A DNA stretch of 5,897 nucleotides from Acidimicrobiia bacterium (lineage in GTDB: Bacteria; Actinomycetota; Acidimicrobiia; Acidimicrobiales; Ilumatobacteraceae), in the NCBI GenBank assembly GCA_013811855.1, contig JACCUL010000516.1, positions 1 to 5,897 on the forward strand, written 5' to 3'. Both the position numbers and the translations under genes were made by a program. Each line of letters starts with the position of its first letter. Position 1 is the first letter of the stretch. Below the pieces are notes generated by a model. That model ran no database searches and was not told the DNA's origin. It worked only from the letters and a program-made list of their open reading frames with translations. Shown here one piece after another: positions 1 through 5,243 of this stretch.

Positions 1-528
1 CCCGTGCGCCTGGCGTCGTCGGGTCGCGGCGCGCCCGCCGCCGGCTCGCCCGAGCGGTCGTTCACCGGCGACGAACCCGTCGCCTGCACCGTGAACGGCG
101 AGCCGGTCAGCGCCGGCGGCGGCGTCGGCACGACGCTGCTCGACTGGCTGCGTGACGAGCTGGCGCTGACGGGCACCAAGGAGGGCTGCGCCGAAGGGGA
201 GTGCGGCGCCTGCACCGTGCTGCTCGACGGCGCCGCCGTCATGTCGTGCCTCGTCCCCGCCGCCCGCGCCGACGGCGCCGAGATCACGACCGTCGAGGGA
301 TTGGCCGACGGCGACGTGTTGCACCCGCTGCAGCAGGCGTTCGTCGACTGCGGTGCCGTCCAATGCGGGTTCTGCACGCCCGGCTTCCTCGTCGCCGGCG
401 CCGCCCTGCTCGACGAGCGACCGCAGCCCGACGGCGAGGCGATCCGTCAGGGATTGGCCGGCAACCTCTGCCGCTGCACCGGCTACGGCGCCATCGTCCA
501 GGCCGTCGAGCAGGCGTCGTCGTCGTGA
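1..528 (+). CDS. [2Fe-2S] iron-sulfur subunit of a xanthine dehydrogenase-family molybdenum hydroxylase (5' end uncertain)
   Basis: This is the small electron-transfer subunit (CoxS/XdhS type), which passes electrons from the molybdenum site to FAD in a cytoplasmic complex. Counting from the GTG at 4 (174 residues), the N-terminal plant-ferredoxin-like domain has C62, C67, C70 and C82 (C-x4-C-G-A-C spacing). The C-terminal helical domain has C121, C124, C156 and C158 (QCGFCTPG and LCRCTGY), so both clusters are complete. The ferredoxin fold begins near residue 28 (CTVNGEPV). The 26 or so residues before it are rich in Gly, Ala, Ser and Pro and look like a linker. The frame is open to the left edge and no better start lies near residue 22. 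The true start is therefore either GTG 4, giving an odd extension, or further upstream as a fusion, perhaps to the missing FAD domain. The stop overlaps the start of the catalytic subunit as GTGA. Function is confident; the start is not. Confidence 0.9.
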   Translation, partial: PVRLASSGRGAPAAGSPERSFTGDEPVACTVNGEPVSAGGGVGTTLLDWLRDELALTGTKEGCAEGECGACTVLLDGAAVMSCLVPAARADGAEITTVEGLADGDVLHPLQQAFVDCGAVQCGFCTPGFLVAGAALLDERPQPDGEAIRQGLAGNLCRCTGYGAIVQAVEQASSS

Positions 529-2762
529 CGGTCGGCCGGTCGGAGCTGCGCCGTGACGCGCCGGACAAGGTCACCGGCGCGGCCAGGTACCCGGCCGACG
601 GGTTCCCCGCCGGCGCGCTGGTGGCCCGGCTCGTGTTCTCCGACCAGCCCCACGCCCGGGTCGTCGCGCTGGACATCGAGCGGGCGCGGACATCGCCCGG
701 CGTCGTCGCCGTGTTCACGTCTGCCGACGTCCCCGTCAACGAGTACGGCCTGACGCTCTTCGACCAGCCCGTCTTCGTCGGCTTGGAGCACACCGGCCGC
801 AGCCCGATCCCGTGCGACGTATCGCGCTGGGAGGCCGACAACATCGCCTTCGTCGTGGCCGAGTCGATCGAGGCCGCCGACCGCGCCGTCGCGCTGATCG
901 ACGTCGAGTGGGAGCCGCTGCCGGTCGTCGCCGACATCGACGCCGCGCTGGCCGGCTCGACGCTGATCCACCCGGAGAACGGGCGGGACTCGAACGTGTA
1001 CCACTCGTACAAGGTGTGCAAGGGCGACATCGAGGCGGGGTGGGCCGCCGCCGACGTCGTTATCGAGGGCACGTACGAGTTCCCCTACCAGGAGCACGCC
1101 TACCTCCAGCCGGAGGCCGCCGTCAGCTACGTCGACGACGCCGGGCGGGTGACGGTCGAGGTGGCGGGGCAGTGGACGCACGAGGACCAGGAGCAGATCG
1201 CCCACGCCCTCGACCTCCCGCGCGACGACGTGCGCGTGATCTACCCGGCGATCGGCGGCGCCTTCGGCGGGCGCGAGGACACGACCCTGCAGATCGTGAT
1301 GGCGCTGGCGTCGTGGCGGCTGGCCGCCCGGGGCGAGCGGCGGCCGGTCACGTGCCGGTGGAGCCGGGAGGAATCGATCGTCGGGCACCACAAGCGTCAC
1401 CGCGGCCGGGTCGTCGCCCGGCTCGGGGCCACCCACGATGGCACGATCACCGCCGTCGAGGCCGACGGGTGGCTCGATGCCGGTGGGTACAACTACACGA
1501 CCAACAAGGTGCTCGGGAACCTGCACCTCGGCGTCGCCGGCTGCTACGAGGTGCCCAACGCCCGGATCGACTCGCACGCCGTGTACACGAACGCCGCCAT
1601 CGGAGGAGCGTTCCGCGGCTTCGGCGGCCCGCAGGCCGCGTTCGTGGCCGAGAGCCAGATGACCAAGCTGGCCCTCGCGCTCGGCCTCGATCCCGTCGAG
1701 CTGCGGCGCCGCAACGTGCTGCGCGACGGCTCGATCGGCATCACCCAGGCCGTGATGCCCGACGGGTGCACGCTGCCCGAGGTCATCGAGGCGTGCGTCG
1801 AACGGGCCGGCCTCGACGAGCCGCTGGGCGACGCGCCAGCGTTCTCGCCGGTCGCTTCGCTGGCGCCGGCGGAGGAGGCGGTCCGGCGTGGCCGCGGGTT
1901 CGCCTGCGCGTTCAAGAACGTCGGCTTCTCGTTCGGCTTCCCCGAGCGCTGCGAAGCCGAGATCCACCTCCATGGCGATGACGACGACGAGATCGCGCGC
2001 GTCGAGCTGTTCCACGGCGGGGCCGACGTCGGTCAAGGGGCCCATCAGGTGTTCGTGCAGATGGCGGCCGAGGCGGTCGGCGTACCCGTCGAGCGGGTGC
2101 ACGGCCAGTTCTCGGACACCGCCACGTCCGGCGACTCCGGTTCGGCGTCGGCGTCACGGCTGACGTGGATGGCCGGCAACTCGATCCTCGGCGCCGCCGA
2201 GGAGGCCGAGAAGCGCTGGCGGGACGGCGACCGGCCGGCGGTCGGCAGGTTCCGGTACACGCCACCGCCGACCGAGGAGATGGATCCCGAGACCGGGGCC
2301 TGCGTGCCCAACTTCAGCTACGGCTACGTGGCCCAGGCCGTCGAGATCAGCGTCGACGTCGAGACGGGGCACGTCGTCGTCGACCGGGTCACCTCCGCGC
2401 ACGACGTCGGCCGGGCGATCAACCCGGCGCTCGTGATCGGACAGATCGAGGGGGCGGTGGTGCAGGCCCACGGCTACGCGCTGAGTGAGGACCTCCAGGT
2501 GCGTGACGGCCGCATCCTCAACCCGCGGCTGTCGACGTACCTCATCCCGGGCATCGGCGACATCCCTCGGCGCATCGAGGCGGTCGTGCTCGAGCTGGCC
2601 GACCCGCTCGGCCCGTGGGGCGCGAGGGGCATGGCCGAGATGCCGTTCATCACGTACGCACCCGCCGTCGTCGCCGCCGTGCACGACGCCACCGGCGTCT
2701 GGTTCGACGAGTTCCCGCTGACCCCGTCACGGGTGCTGGCGGGCCTCCGCGCGGCCCGCTGA
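525..2762 (+). CDS. Molybdopterin-binding catalytic subunit of a xanthine dehydrogenase-family hydroxylase
   Basis: This 745-residue subunit is the usual length for a stand-alone XdhB/CoxL-like large subunit. It binds the molybdenum cofactor and hydroxylates an aromatic or N-heterocyclic substrate using water. The GTG start at 525 overlaps the preceding stop (GTGA); the open frame continues upstream but only as shadow of the neighbouring gene. The protein begins with the usual opening of this family (DAPDKVTGAARYPAD). Visible motifs are QEH at 189-191, GGAFGGRED at 244-252, AFRGFGGPQ at 362-370, GGADVGQG at 498-505, and a C-terminal GMAEMP in which E705 aligns with the catalytic Glu of xanthine dehydrogenase (E1261 in bovine XDH). 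AFRGFGGPQ places it with xanthine dehydrogenase-like enzymes rather than true CO dehydrogenases, which carry a VAYRCSFR loop. Substrate unknown; see the findings for active-site differences. A FAD subunit would normally complete the complex and is not in the window downstream. Confidence 0.95.
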   Translation: MTVGRSELRRDAPDKVTGAARYPADGFPAGALVARLVFSDQPHARVVALDIERARTSPGVVAVFTSADVPVNEYGLTLFDQPVFVGLEHTGRSPIPCDVSRWEADNIAFVVAESIEAADRAVALIDVEWEPLPVVADIDAALAGSTLIHPENGRDSNVYHSYKVCKGDIEAGWAAADVVIEGTYEFPYQEHAYLQPEAAVSYVDDAGRVTVEVAGQWTHEDQEQIAHALDLPRDDVRVIYPAIGGAFGGREDTTLQIVMALASWRLAARGERRPVTCRWSREESIVGHHKRHRGRVVARLGATHDGTITAVEADGWLDAGGYNYTTNKVLGNLHLGVAGCYEVPNARIDSHAVYTNAAIGGAFRGFGGPQAAFVAESQMTKLALALGLDPVELRRRNVLRDGSIGITQAVMPDGCTLPEVIEACVERAGLDEPLGDAPAFSPVASLAPAEEAVRRGRGFACAFKNVGFSFGFPERCEAEIHLHGDDDDEIARVELFHGGADVGQGAHQVFVQMAAEAVGVPVERVHGQFSDTATSGDSGSASASRLTWMAGNSILGAAEEAEKRWRDGDRPAVGRFRYTPPPTEEMDPETGACVPNFSYGYVAQAVEISVDVETGHVVVDRVTSAHDVGRAINPALVIGQIEGAVVQAHGYALSEDLQVRDGRILNPRLSTYLIPGIGDIPRRIEAVVLELADPLGPWGARGMAEMPFITYAPAVVAAVHDATGVWFDEFPLTPSRVLAGLRAAR

Positions 2763-2767
2763 CCATT

Positions 2768-2836
2768 TGGGTGCGGAGCGTCCCATTTCGGGGTCTGGGC
2801 GCGCCAGCGTCTCGGTTTCGAGACGATCCGCACCCA
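2768..2836 (+). repeat. 10-bp inverted repeat (TGGGTGCGGA / TCCGCACCCA)
   Basis: TGGGTGCGGA at 2768-2777 is the exact reverse complement of TCCGCACCCA at 2827-2836. Skipping one G/A mismatch, pairing can continue inward with CGTC 2779-2782 and GACG 2822-2825. That would give a 15-position stem with one mismatch, but it competes with the hairpin at 2808-2825. The arms enclose a 49-base interior holding two smaller hairpins. It could be a folded RNA element, a protein-binding site or a small relict repeat. Confidence 0.7.
2808..2825 (+). repeat. Perfect 7-bp hairpin with 4-base loop
   Basis: CGTCTCG (2808-2814), loop GTTT, then CGAGACG (2819-2825): a perfect inverted repeat. It abuts the 4-bp hairpin 2795-2807 directly and is one base from the right arm of the outer repeat. 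There is no downstream T-run, so intrinsic termination on the + strand is not supported. Confidence 0.7.
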
Positions 2837-2859
2837 GACGAGTCTCACGCGGCGGCGCC

Positions 2860-2871
2860 CTCCTTCGGGAG
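2860..2871 (+). repeat. Short cUUCGg tetraloop hairpin
   Basis: CTCC-TTCG-GGAG forms a 4-bp stem closed by C and G around TTCG, an unusually stable RNA tetraloop. Its 3' arm overlaps a GAGAC (2869-2873) that could instead pair with GTCTC 2842-2846. It ends 33 bases before the hydrolase start. Confidence 0.5.
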
Positions 2872-2891
2872 ACAAAATGTCAAGGCTGCGC

Positions 2892-2895
2892 GAGG
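2892..2895 (+). promoter_or_regulatory. Ribosome-binding site deciding the hydrolase start
   Basis: GAGG lies nine bases before ATG 2905. The alternative in-frame ATG at 2896 directly abuts this GAGG and has only a weak AAGG (2882-2885) ten bases upstream, so 2905 is preferred. The difference is only three residues. Confidence 0.5.
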
Positions 2896-2904
2896 ATGGG
2901 CGCG

Positions 2905-4209
2905 ATGCCCGCGGCTCAGCTCACCGACCTGCGCGTCGACGCCGACCGCCTGGTCCGGCGCATCGAGGAGCTGGGGGCGATCGGTGGGCTCGAGGGAGGG
3001 GGCTGCGCCCGCCTGGCGTTGACCGACGAGGACCGCCTCGGCCGTGACCTGGTGGGCACGTGGATGGAGGACCTCGGCCTCGACGTCCACATCGACGCCA
3101 TCGGCAACGTCGTCGGCACCCTCGCCGGGCGTGAGGACGGGGCGCCGGTGATGACCGGGTCGCACATCGACACGGTGGCCACCGGCGGGCTGTACGACGG
3201 CAACCTCGGGGTCCTCGCTGGCCTGGAGGTCCTGGAGACGCTGGCCCGGGCCGGCGTCACGACCCGCCGCCCGATGGCCGTCGGCTACTTCACCGACGAG
3301 GAGGGCGCCCGCTTCGCACCCGACATGCTCGGCTCCCTCGTGTACGTCGGCGGCCTGACCGTCGAGGACGCCTACGACGTGGTCGGCGTCGACGGCGCCG
3401 TGCTCGGCGAGGAGCTCGACCGCATCGGCTACCGCGGCGCGACGCCGTGTCCCGGCCGCACCCCGTTCGCCTTCGTCGAGCTGCACATCGAGCAGGGCCC
3501 GGTGTTGGAGGACGCGGCGATCGGCATCGGCGTCGTCACCGGTGTGCAGGGCATCTCGTGGCAGGAGGTGCGCGTCACCGGCCGTTCCAGCCACGCCGGC
3601 ACCACGCCGATGCACCTGCGTCGCGATGCCGGGTACGTCGCCATGCGCCTCGGCACGTTCGTGCGCGAGCTGGCCGGCGAGCTCGGCGAACCGCAGGTGG
3701 GCACGGTCGGCCGGCTGGACCTGCGTCCCGACCTCGTCAACGTGGTGGCGGCGTCGGCCACGATGACGGTCGACCTGCGCAACGTGTCCGAGGCGGTGCT
3801 GGAGGAGGCCGAGTGGCGCTTCGCCGCGTGCTGCGACGAGCTGGCCGCGGCCGAGCACTGCACCATCGAACGCACGGCGCTGGCCCGCTTCGCACCCGTC
3901 GACTTCGACCCCCGCGTCGTCGACCTCGTCGAGGCCACGGCGCGGCGGCTCGGCAACACGACGCTGCGCATGCCGTCGGGCGCCGGCCACGACGCCCAGA
4001 TGATGGCCCGGGTCTGCCCGACGGCGATGGTCTTCGTGCCCAGCGTCGGCGGCATCAGCCACAACGTCGAGGAGTTCACCGAGCCGGCCGACCTGGAGGC
4101 CGGCGCCAACGTCCTGCTGCAGACGCTGCTGCACCTCGCCGAAACGGAGGCCGACGACTGGGCGGAGGCCGACCATCAGGCGACGGAGAGCCCGTGGGCC
4201 GCTTCCTGA
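2905..4209 (+). CDS. M20-family Zn-dependent N-carbamoyl amidohydrolase (L-carbamoylase / allantoate amidohydrolase group)
   Basis: This 434-residue enzyme has normal length for the hydantoinase/carbamoylase branch of peptidase family M20. Members hydrolyse the ureido group of N-carbamoyl-L-amino acids, N-carbamoyl-beta-alanine, allantoate or ureidoglycolate to an amine, CO2 and ammonia in the cytoplasm. The bimetal site is complete: H87 (GSHIDTV), D98 (YDGNLG), catalytic E132 with ligand E133 (DEEGARF), H194 (ELHIEQG) and H386 (GISHNVEE). The lid/dimerisation domain begins after about residue 210 (GVQGISWQEV, then SSHAGTTPMHLRRDA). R292 (VDLRN) sits where the family binds the substrate carboxylate, and GAGHDAQ follows at about 357-363. 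A GAGG supports the start. The next gene begins 16 bases before this stop, so the two are probably co-translated. Family is secure, but motifs do not separate L-carbamoylase from beta-ureidopropionase or allantoate amidohydrolase. Confidence 0.93.
   Translation: MPAAQLTDLRVDADRLVRRIEELGAIGGLEGGGCARLALTDEDRLGRDLVGTWMEDLGLDVHIDAIGNVVGTLAGREDGAPVMTGSHIDTVATGGLYDGNLGVLAGLEVLETLARAGVTTRRPMAVGYFTDEEGARFAPDMLGSLVYVGGLTVEDAYDVVGVDGAVLGEELDRIGYRGATPCPGRTPFAFVELHIEQGPVLEDAAIGIGVVTGVQGISWQEVRVTGRSSHAGTTPMHLRRDAGYVAMRLGTFVRELAGELGEPQVGTVGRLDLRPDLVNVVAASATMTVDLRNVSEAVLEEAEWRFAACCDELAAAEHCTIERTALARFAPVDFDPRVVDLVEATARRLGNTTLRMPSGAGHDAQMMARVCPTAMVFVPSVGGISHNVEEFTEPADLEAGANVLLQTLLHLAETEADDWAEADHQATESPWAAS
4185..4190 (+). 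promoter_or_regulatory. Ribosome-binding site inside the upstream gene
   Basis: GGAGAG lies within the last codons of the M20 hydrolase gene, three bases before GTG 4194 (five from the GGAG core). It supports GTG 4194 as the start and overlapping, coupled translation of the two hydrolases. Confidence 0.6.
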
Positions 4210-5147
4210 CCGTCGGGGCGGCCCAGCTCGGGCCCGTCCAGCGCGACGACTCCCGCAAGGAGGTCGTCGGCCGGCTGATCGACCTGCTGCACCATGGCCA
4301 TCGCCAGGGCGTCGAGCTCGTCGTCTACCCCGAGCTGGCGTTGACGACGTTCTTCCCGCGCTGGTTCGTCGACGACATCGCCGAAGCCGACCACTGGTAC
4401 GAGGCGGCGATGCCCGACGTCGAGACCCAGCCGCTGTTCGACGAGGCCCGCCGGCTCGGCATCGGCTTCTGCCTCGGCTACGCCGAGCGGGAGACGACAC
4501 CGGGCGGCGACGTGCACCGCTGGAACGTGCAGCTCCTGGTGGAGCGGGACGGAACGGTGATCGGCAAGTTCCACAAGGTCCACATCCCCGGCCACGAGCG
4601 CCACGAGCCCGGCCGCCCGTTCCAACACGCCGAGCGCTACTACTTCGAGCCGTCGCCGTACGGGTTCCCGGTGTGGCGGGCCTTCGGCGGGATCGTCGGG
4701 ATGATGATCTGCAACGACCGGCGCTGGCCGGAGAGCTATCGGGAGATGGGCCTGCAGGGCGTCGAGCTGATCCTGTGCGGCTACAACACGCCGATCCACT
4801 ACGTGCCCGACCCGAGCCAGGACATCCTGCAGGGGTTCCACAACGCGCTGGTGATGCAGGCCGGCGCCTACCAGAACGGCACGTGGGTCGTCGGCGTGGC
4901 CAAGGGCGGGGTCGAGGAGGGCGTCGACTCGCTCGGCCAGAGCTGCATCGTCGCCCCGTCGGGACAGATCGTCGCCCAGGCGCTGACGACCGACGACGAG
5001 TTGGTCGTGGCCCGCTGCGATCTCGACTGGTGCGCCCGGTACAAAGAGACGTTGTTCGACTTCACCCGCTACCGCCGCCCCGAGGTGTACACCCGCATCA
5101 CGTCCCAACGGGGCGTCGTCCTGCCGCCCGAGCGCGGTACGAGGTGA
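4194..5147 (+). CDS. Nitrilase-superfamily N-carbamoyl-D-amino acid hydrolase homologue
   Basis: This 317-residue cytoplasmic amidase should release CO2 and ammonia from an N-carbamoyl compound through a cysteine acyl-enzyme. The Glu-Lys-Cys triad is present: E47 (YPELALTTFFPRW), K128 (FHKVHIPGH) and C173 (ICNDRRWPE). The sequence closely follows the Agrobacterium N-carbamoyl-D-amino acid hydrolase as I recall it. Shared features include the opening QxGP and VVGRL, PELALTTFFPRW, RPFQH, YFEP, NDRRWPE with the Arg pair R176/R177 thought to bind the substrate carboxylate, GYNTP, MQAGxYQNG and SCIVAP. It is about a dozen residues longer at the C-terminus than that enzyme (about 304). GTG 4194 has a GGAGAG site and yields the expected N-terminus; the frame upstream is shadow. 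It overlaps the M20 gene by 16 bases. Its TGA is embedded in the extended Shine-Dalgarno at 5141-5150. The physiological substrate may be an achiral ureido acid rather than a D-amino acid derivative. Confidence 0.93.
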   Translation: MGRFLTVGAAQLGPVQRDDSRKEVVGRLIDLLHHGHRQGVELVVYPELALTTFFPRWFVDDIAEADHWYEAAMPDVETQPLFDEARRLGIGFCLGYAERETTPGGDVHRWNVQLLVERDGTVIGKFHKVHIPGHERHEPGRPFQHAERYYFEPSPYGFPVWRAFGGIVGMMICNDRRWPESYREMGLQGVELILCGYNTPIHYVPDPSQDILQGFHNALVMQAGAYQNGTWVVGVAKGGVEEGVDSLGQSCIVAPSGQIVAQALTTDDELVVARCDLDWCARYKETLFDFTRYRRPEVYTRITSQRGVVLPPERGTR

Positions 5148-5152
5148 TCCCA
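5135..5152 (+). repeat. 18-base direct repeat, copy 1
   Basis: CGGTACGAGGTGATCCCA occurs here and again, identically, at 5226-5243, exactly 91 bases downstream. This copy contains the stop codon of the D-carbamoylase homologue (TGA 5145-5147) and ends on the A of an ATG (5152). Confidence 0.9.
5141..5150 (+). promoter_or_regulatory. Extended Shine-Dalgarno, copy 1
   Basis: GAGGTGATCC is complementary over ten bases to the conserved 16S rRNA 3' end (GGATCACCTC), far longer than the 4-6 bases seen at the other genes here. GAGG is seven bases before ATG 5152 of the mini-ORF. The site overlaps the upstream stop codon. Confidence 0.65.
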
Positions 5153-5238
5153 TGACCGTCATTGCGTTCCCCGGCCACGCAGGCCGCTCCTGGCCGCTCT
5201 CTCGCTGGCGCTCGCTCGCTCGCATCGGTACGAGGTGA
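5152..5238 (+). CDS. 28-codon mini-ORF between two Shine-Dalgarno copies (hypothetical)
   Basis: ATG 5152 opens a 28-residue frame ending at TGA 5236-5238. It starts MTVIAFPGHAGR and ends RSLARIGTR. It has no acidic residues, five Arg and two Trp, and matches no family I know. It starts seven bases after an extended Shine-Dalgarno and its stop lies inside the second copy, which serves the next gene. Ribosomes finishing the D-carbamoylase gene could therefore translate it and then restart at 5244. Its last residues (GTR-stop) copy the end of the D-carbamoylase homologue because the repeat is duplicated. It may be a translated coupling peptide, or simply inserted DNA that happens to be open. 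Its low-complexity C-rich tail argues against a conserved protein. Confidence 0.3.
   Translation: MTVIAFPGHAGRSWPLSRWRSLARIGTR
5153..5225 (+). repeat. 73-base insert between the direct repeats, possible short mobile or duplicated segment
   Basis: This is the sequence unique to the space between the two 18-base copies. It begins within ATGACCGTCAT (5152-5162, a 5-bp-arm inverted repeat). It contains CGGCCA 5172-5177 paired with TGGCCG 5191-5196 around a 13-base loop, and ends in the tetranucleotide run GCTCGCTCGCTCGC (5210-5223). Removing it with one repeat copy would leave the next gene the usual short distance from the D-carbamoylase stop, so insertion or duplication is plausible. No clear terminal inverted repeats were found. 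Confidence 0.4.
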
Positions 5239-5243
5239 TCCCA
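5226..5243 (+). repeat. 18-base direct repeat, copy 2
   Basis: Identical to 5135-5152. It contains the mini-ORF stop (TGA 5236-5238) and ends immediately before GTG 5244 of the second hydroxylase gene. The two contexts diverge right after the repeat, TGACCGTC against GTGACTCG, differing first by one inserted G. Confidence 0.9.
5232..5241 (+). promoter_or_regulatory. Extended Shine-Dalgarno, copy 2
   Basis: GAGGTGATCC again matches the 16S 3' end over ten bases. GAGG is eight bases before GTG 5244, which supports that start over the in-frame GTG at 5253. Confidence 0.7.

Larger units (their letters stand above)
2763..2904 (+). promoter_or_regulatory. Intergenic leader with nested inverted repeats
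   Basis: These 142 bases separate the first hydroxylase genes from the hydrolase genes and are the longest non-coding stretch in the window. They hold an outer 10-bp inverted repeat, a 7-bp hairpin, a 4-bp hairpin (CTGG 2795-2798 with CCAG 2804-2807) and a cUUCGg tetraloop hairpin. CCATTT occurs twice, at 2763 and 2783, 20 bases apart. GTCTC and GAGAC alternate along the region at 2809, 2820, 2842 and 2869, allowing alternative pairings. I see no T-run after any stem, so no classical intrinsic terminator, and no convincing -35/-10 pair. The region is probably a processing, attenuation or operator region, or a boundary between two transcription units. Pairings are read from sequence; function is inferred. 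Confidence 0.5.

Noticed and set aside
201..524. Upstream extension of the molybdopterin subunit frame
   Set aside because: It translates to an Arg-rich, motif-free stretch overlapping the iron-sulfur subunit; the family N-terminus begins right after GTG 525.
483..2102. Long antisense open frame (539 codons), with similar ones at 284-1072, 2845-4500 and 4176-5846 on the - strand
   Set aside because: They lie opposite well-identified genes, have Arg/Ala/Gly/Asp/Val-rich composition without family motifs, and are expected by-products of GC-rich third codon positions.
2768..2836. tRNA-like element: 69 bases, TGGGTGC/GCACCCA ends and an internal TTCGA
   Set aside because: No 5-bp T stem pairs around TTCGA, and there is no proper anticodon arm; the resemblance appears to be chance.
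2808..2840. Intrinsic terminator after the first hydroxylase genes
   Set aside because: The hairpin is good but is followed by GATCCGCACC, with no T-run.
2767..2904. TTG 2767 as the start of the M20 hydrolase
   Set aside because: It would add 46 residues not resembling the family and read through the inverted repeats; ATG 2905 gives the expected N-terminus and has a GAGG.
3447..4193. Upstream extension of the D-carbamoylase frame
   Set aside because: It is an out-of-frame shadow of the M20 gene, Arg/His-rich, with no nitrilase motifs before GTG 4194.
5210..5223. GCTC tetranucleotide run as a phase-variable repeat
   Set aside because: Only three and a half units, outside any confident reading frame; too short to argue for slippage-driven switching.
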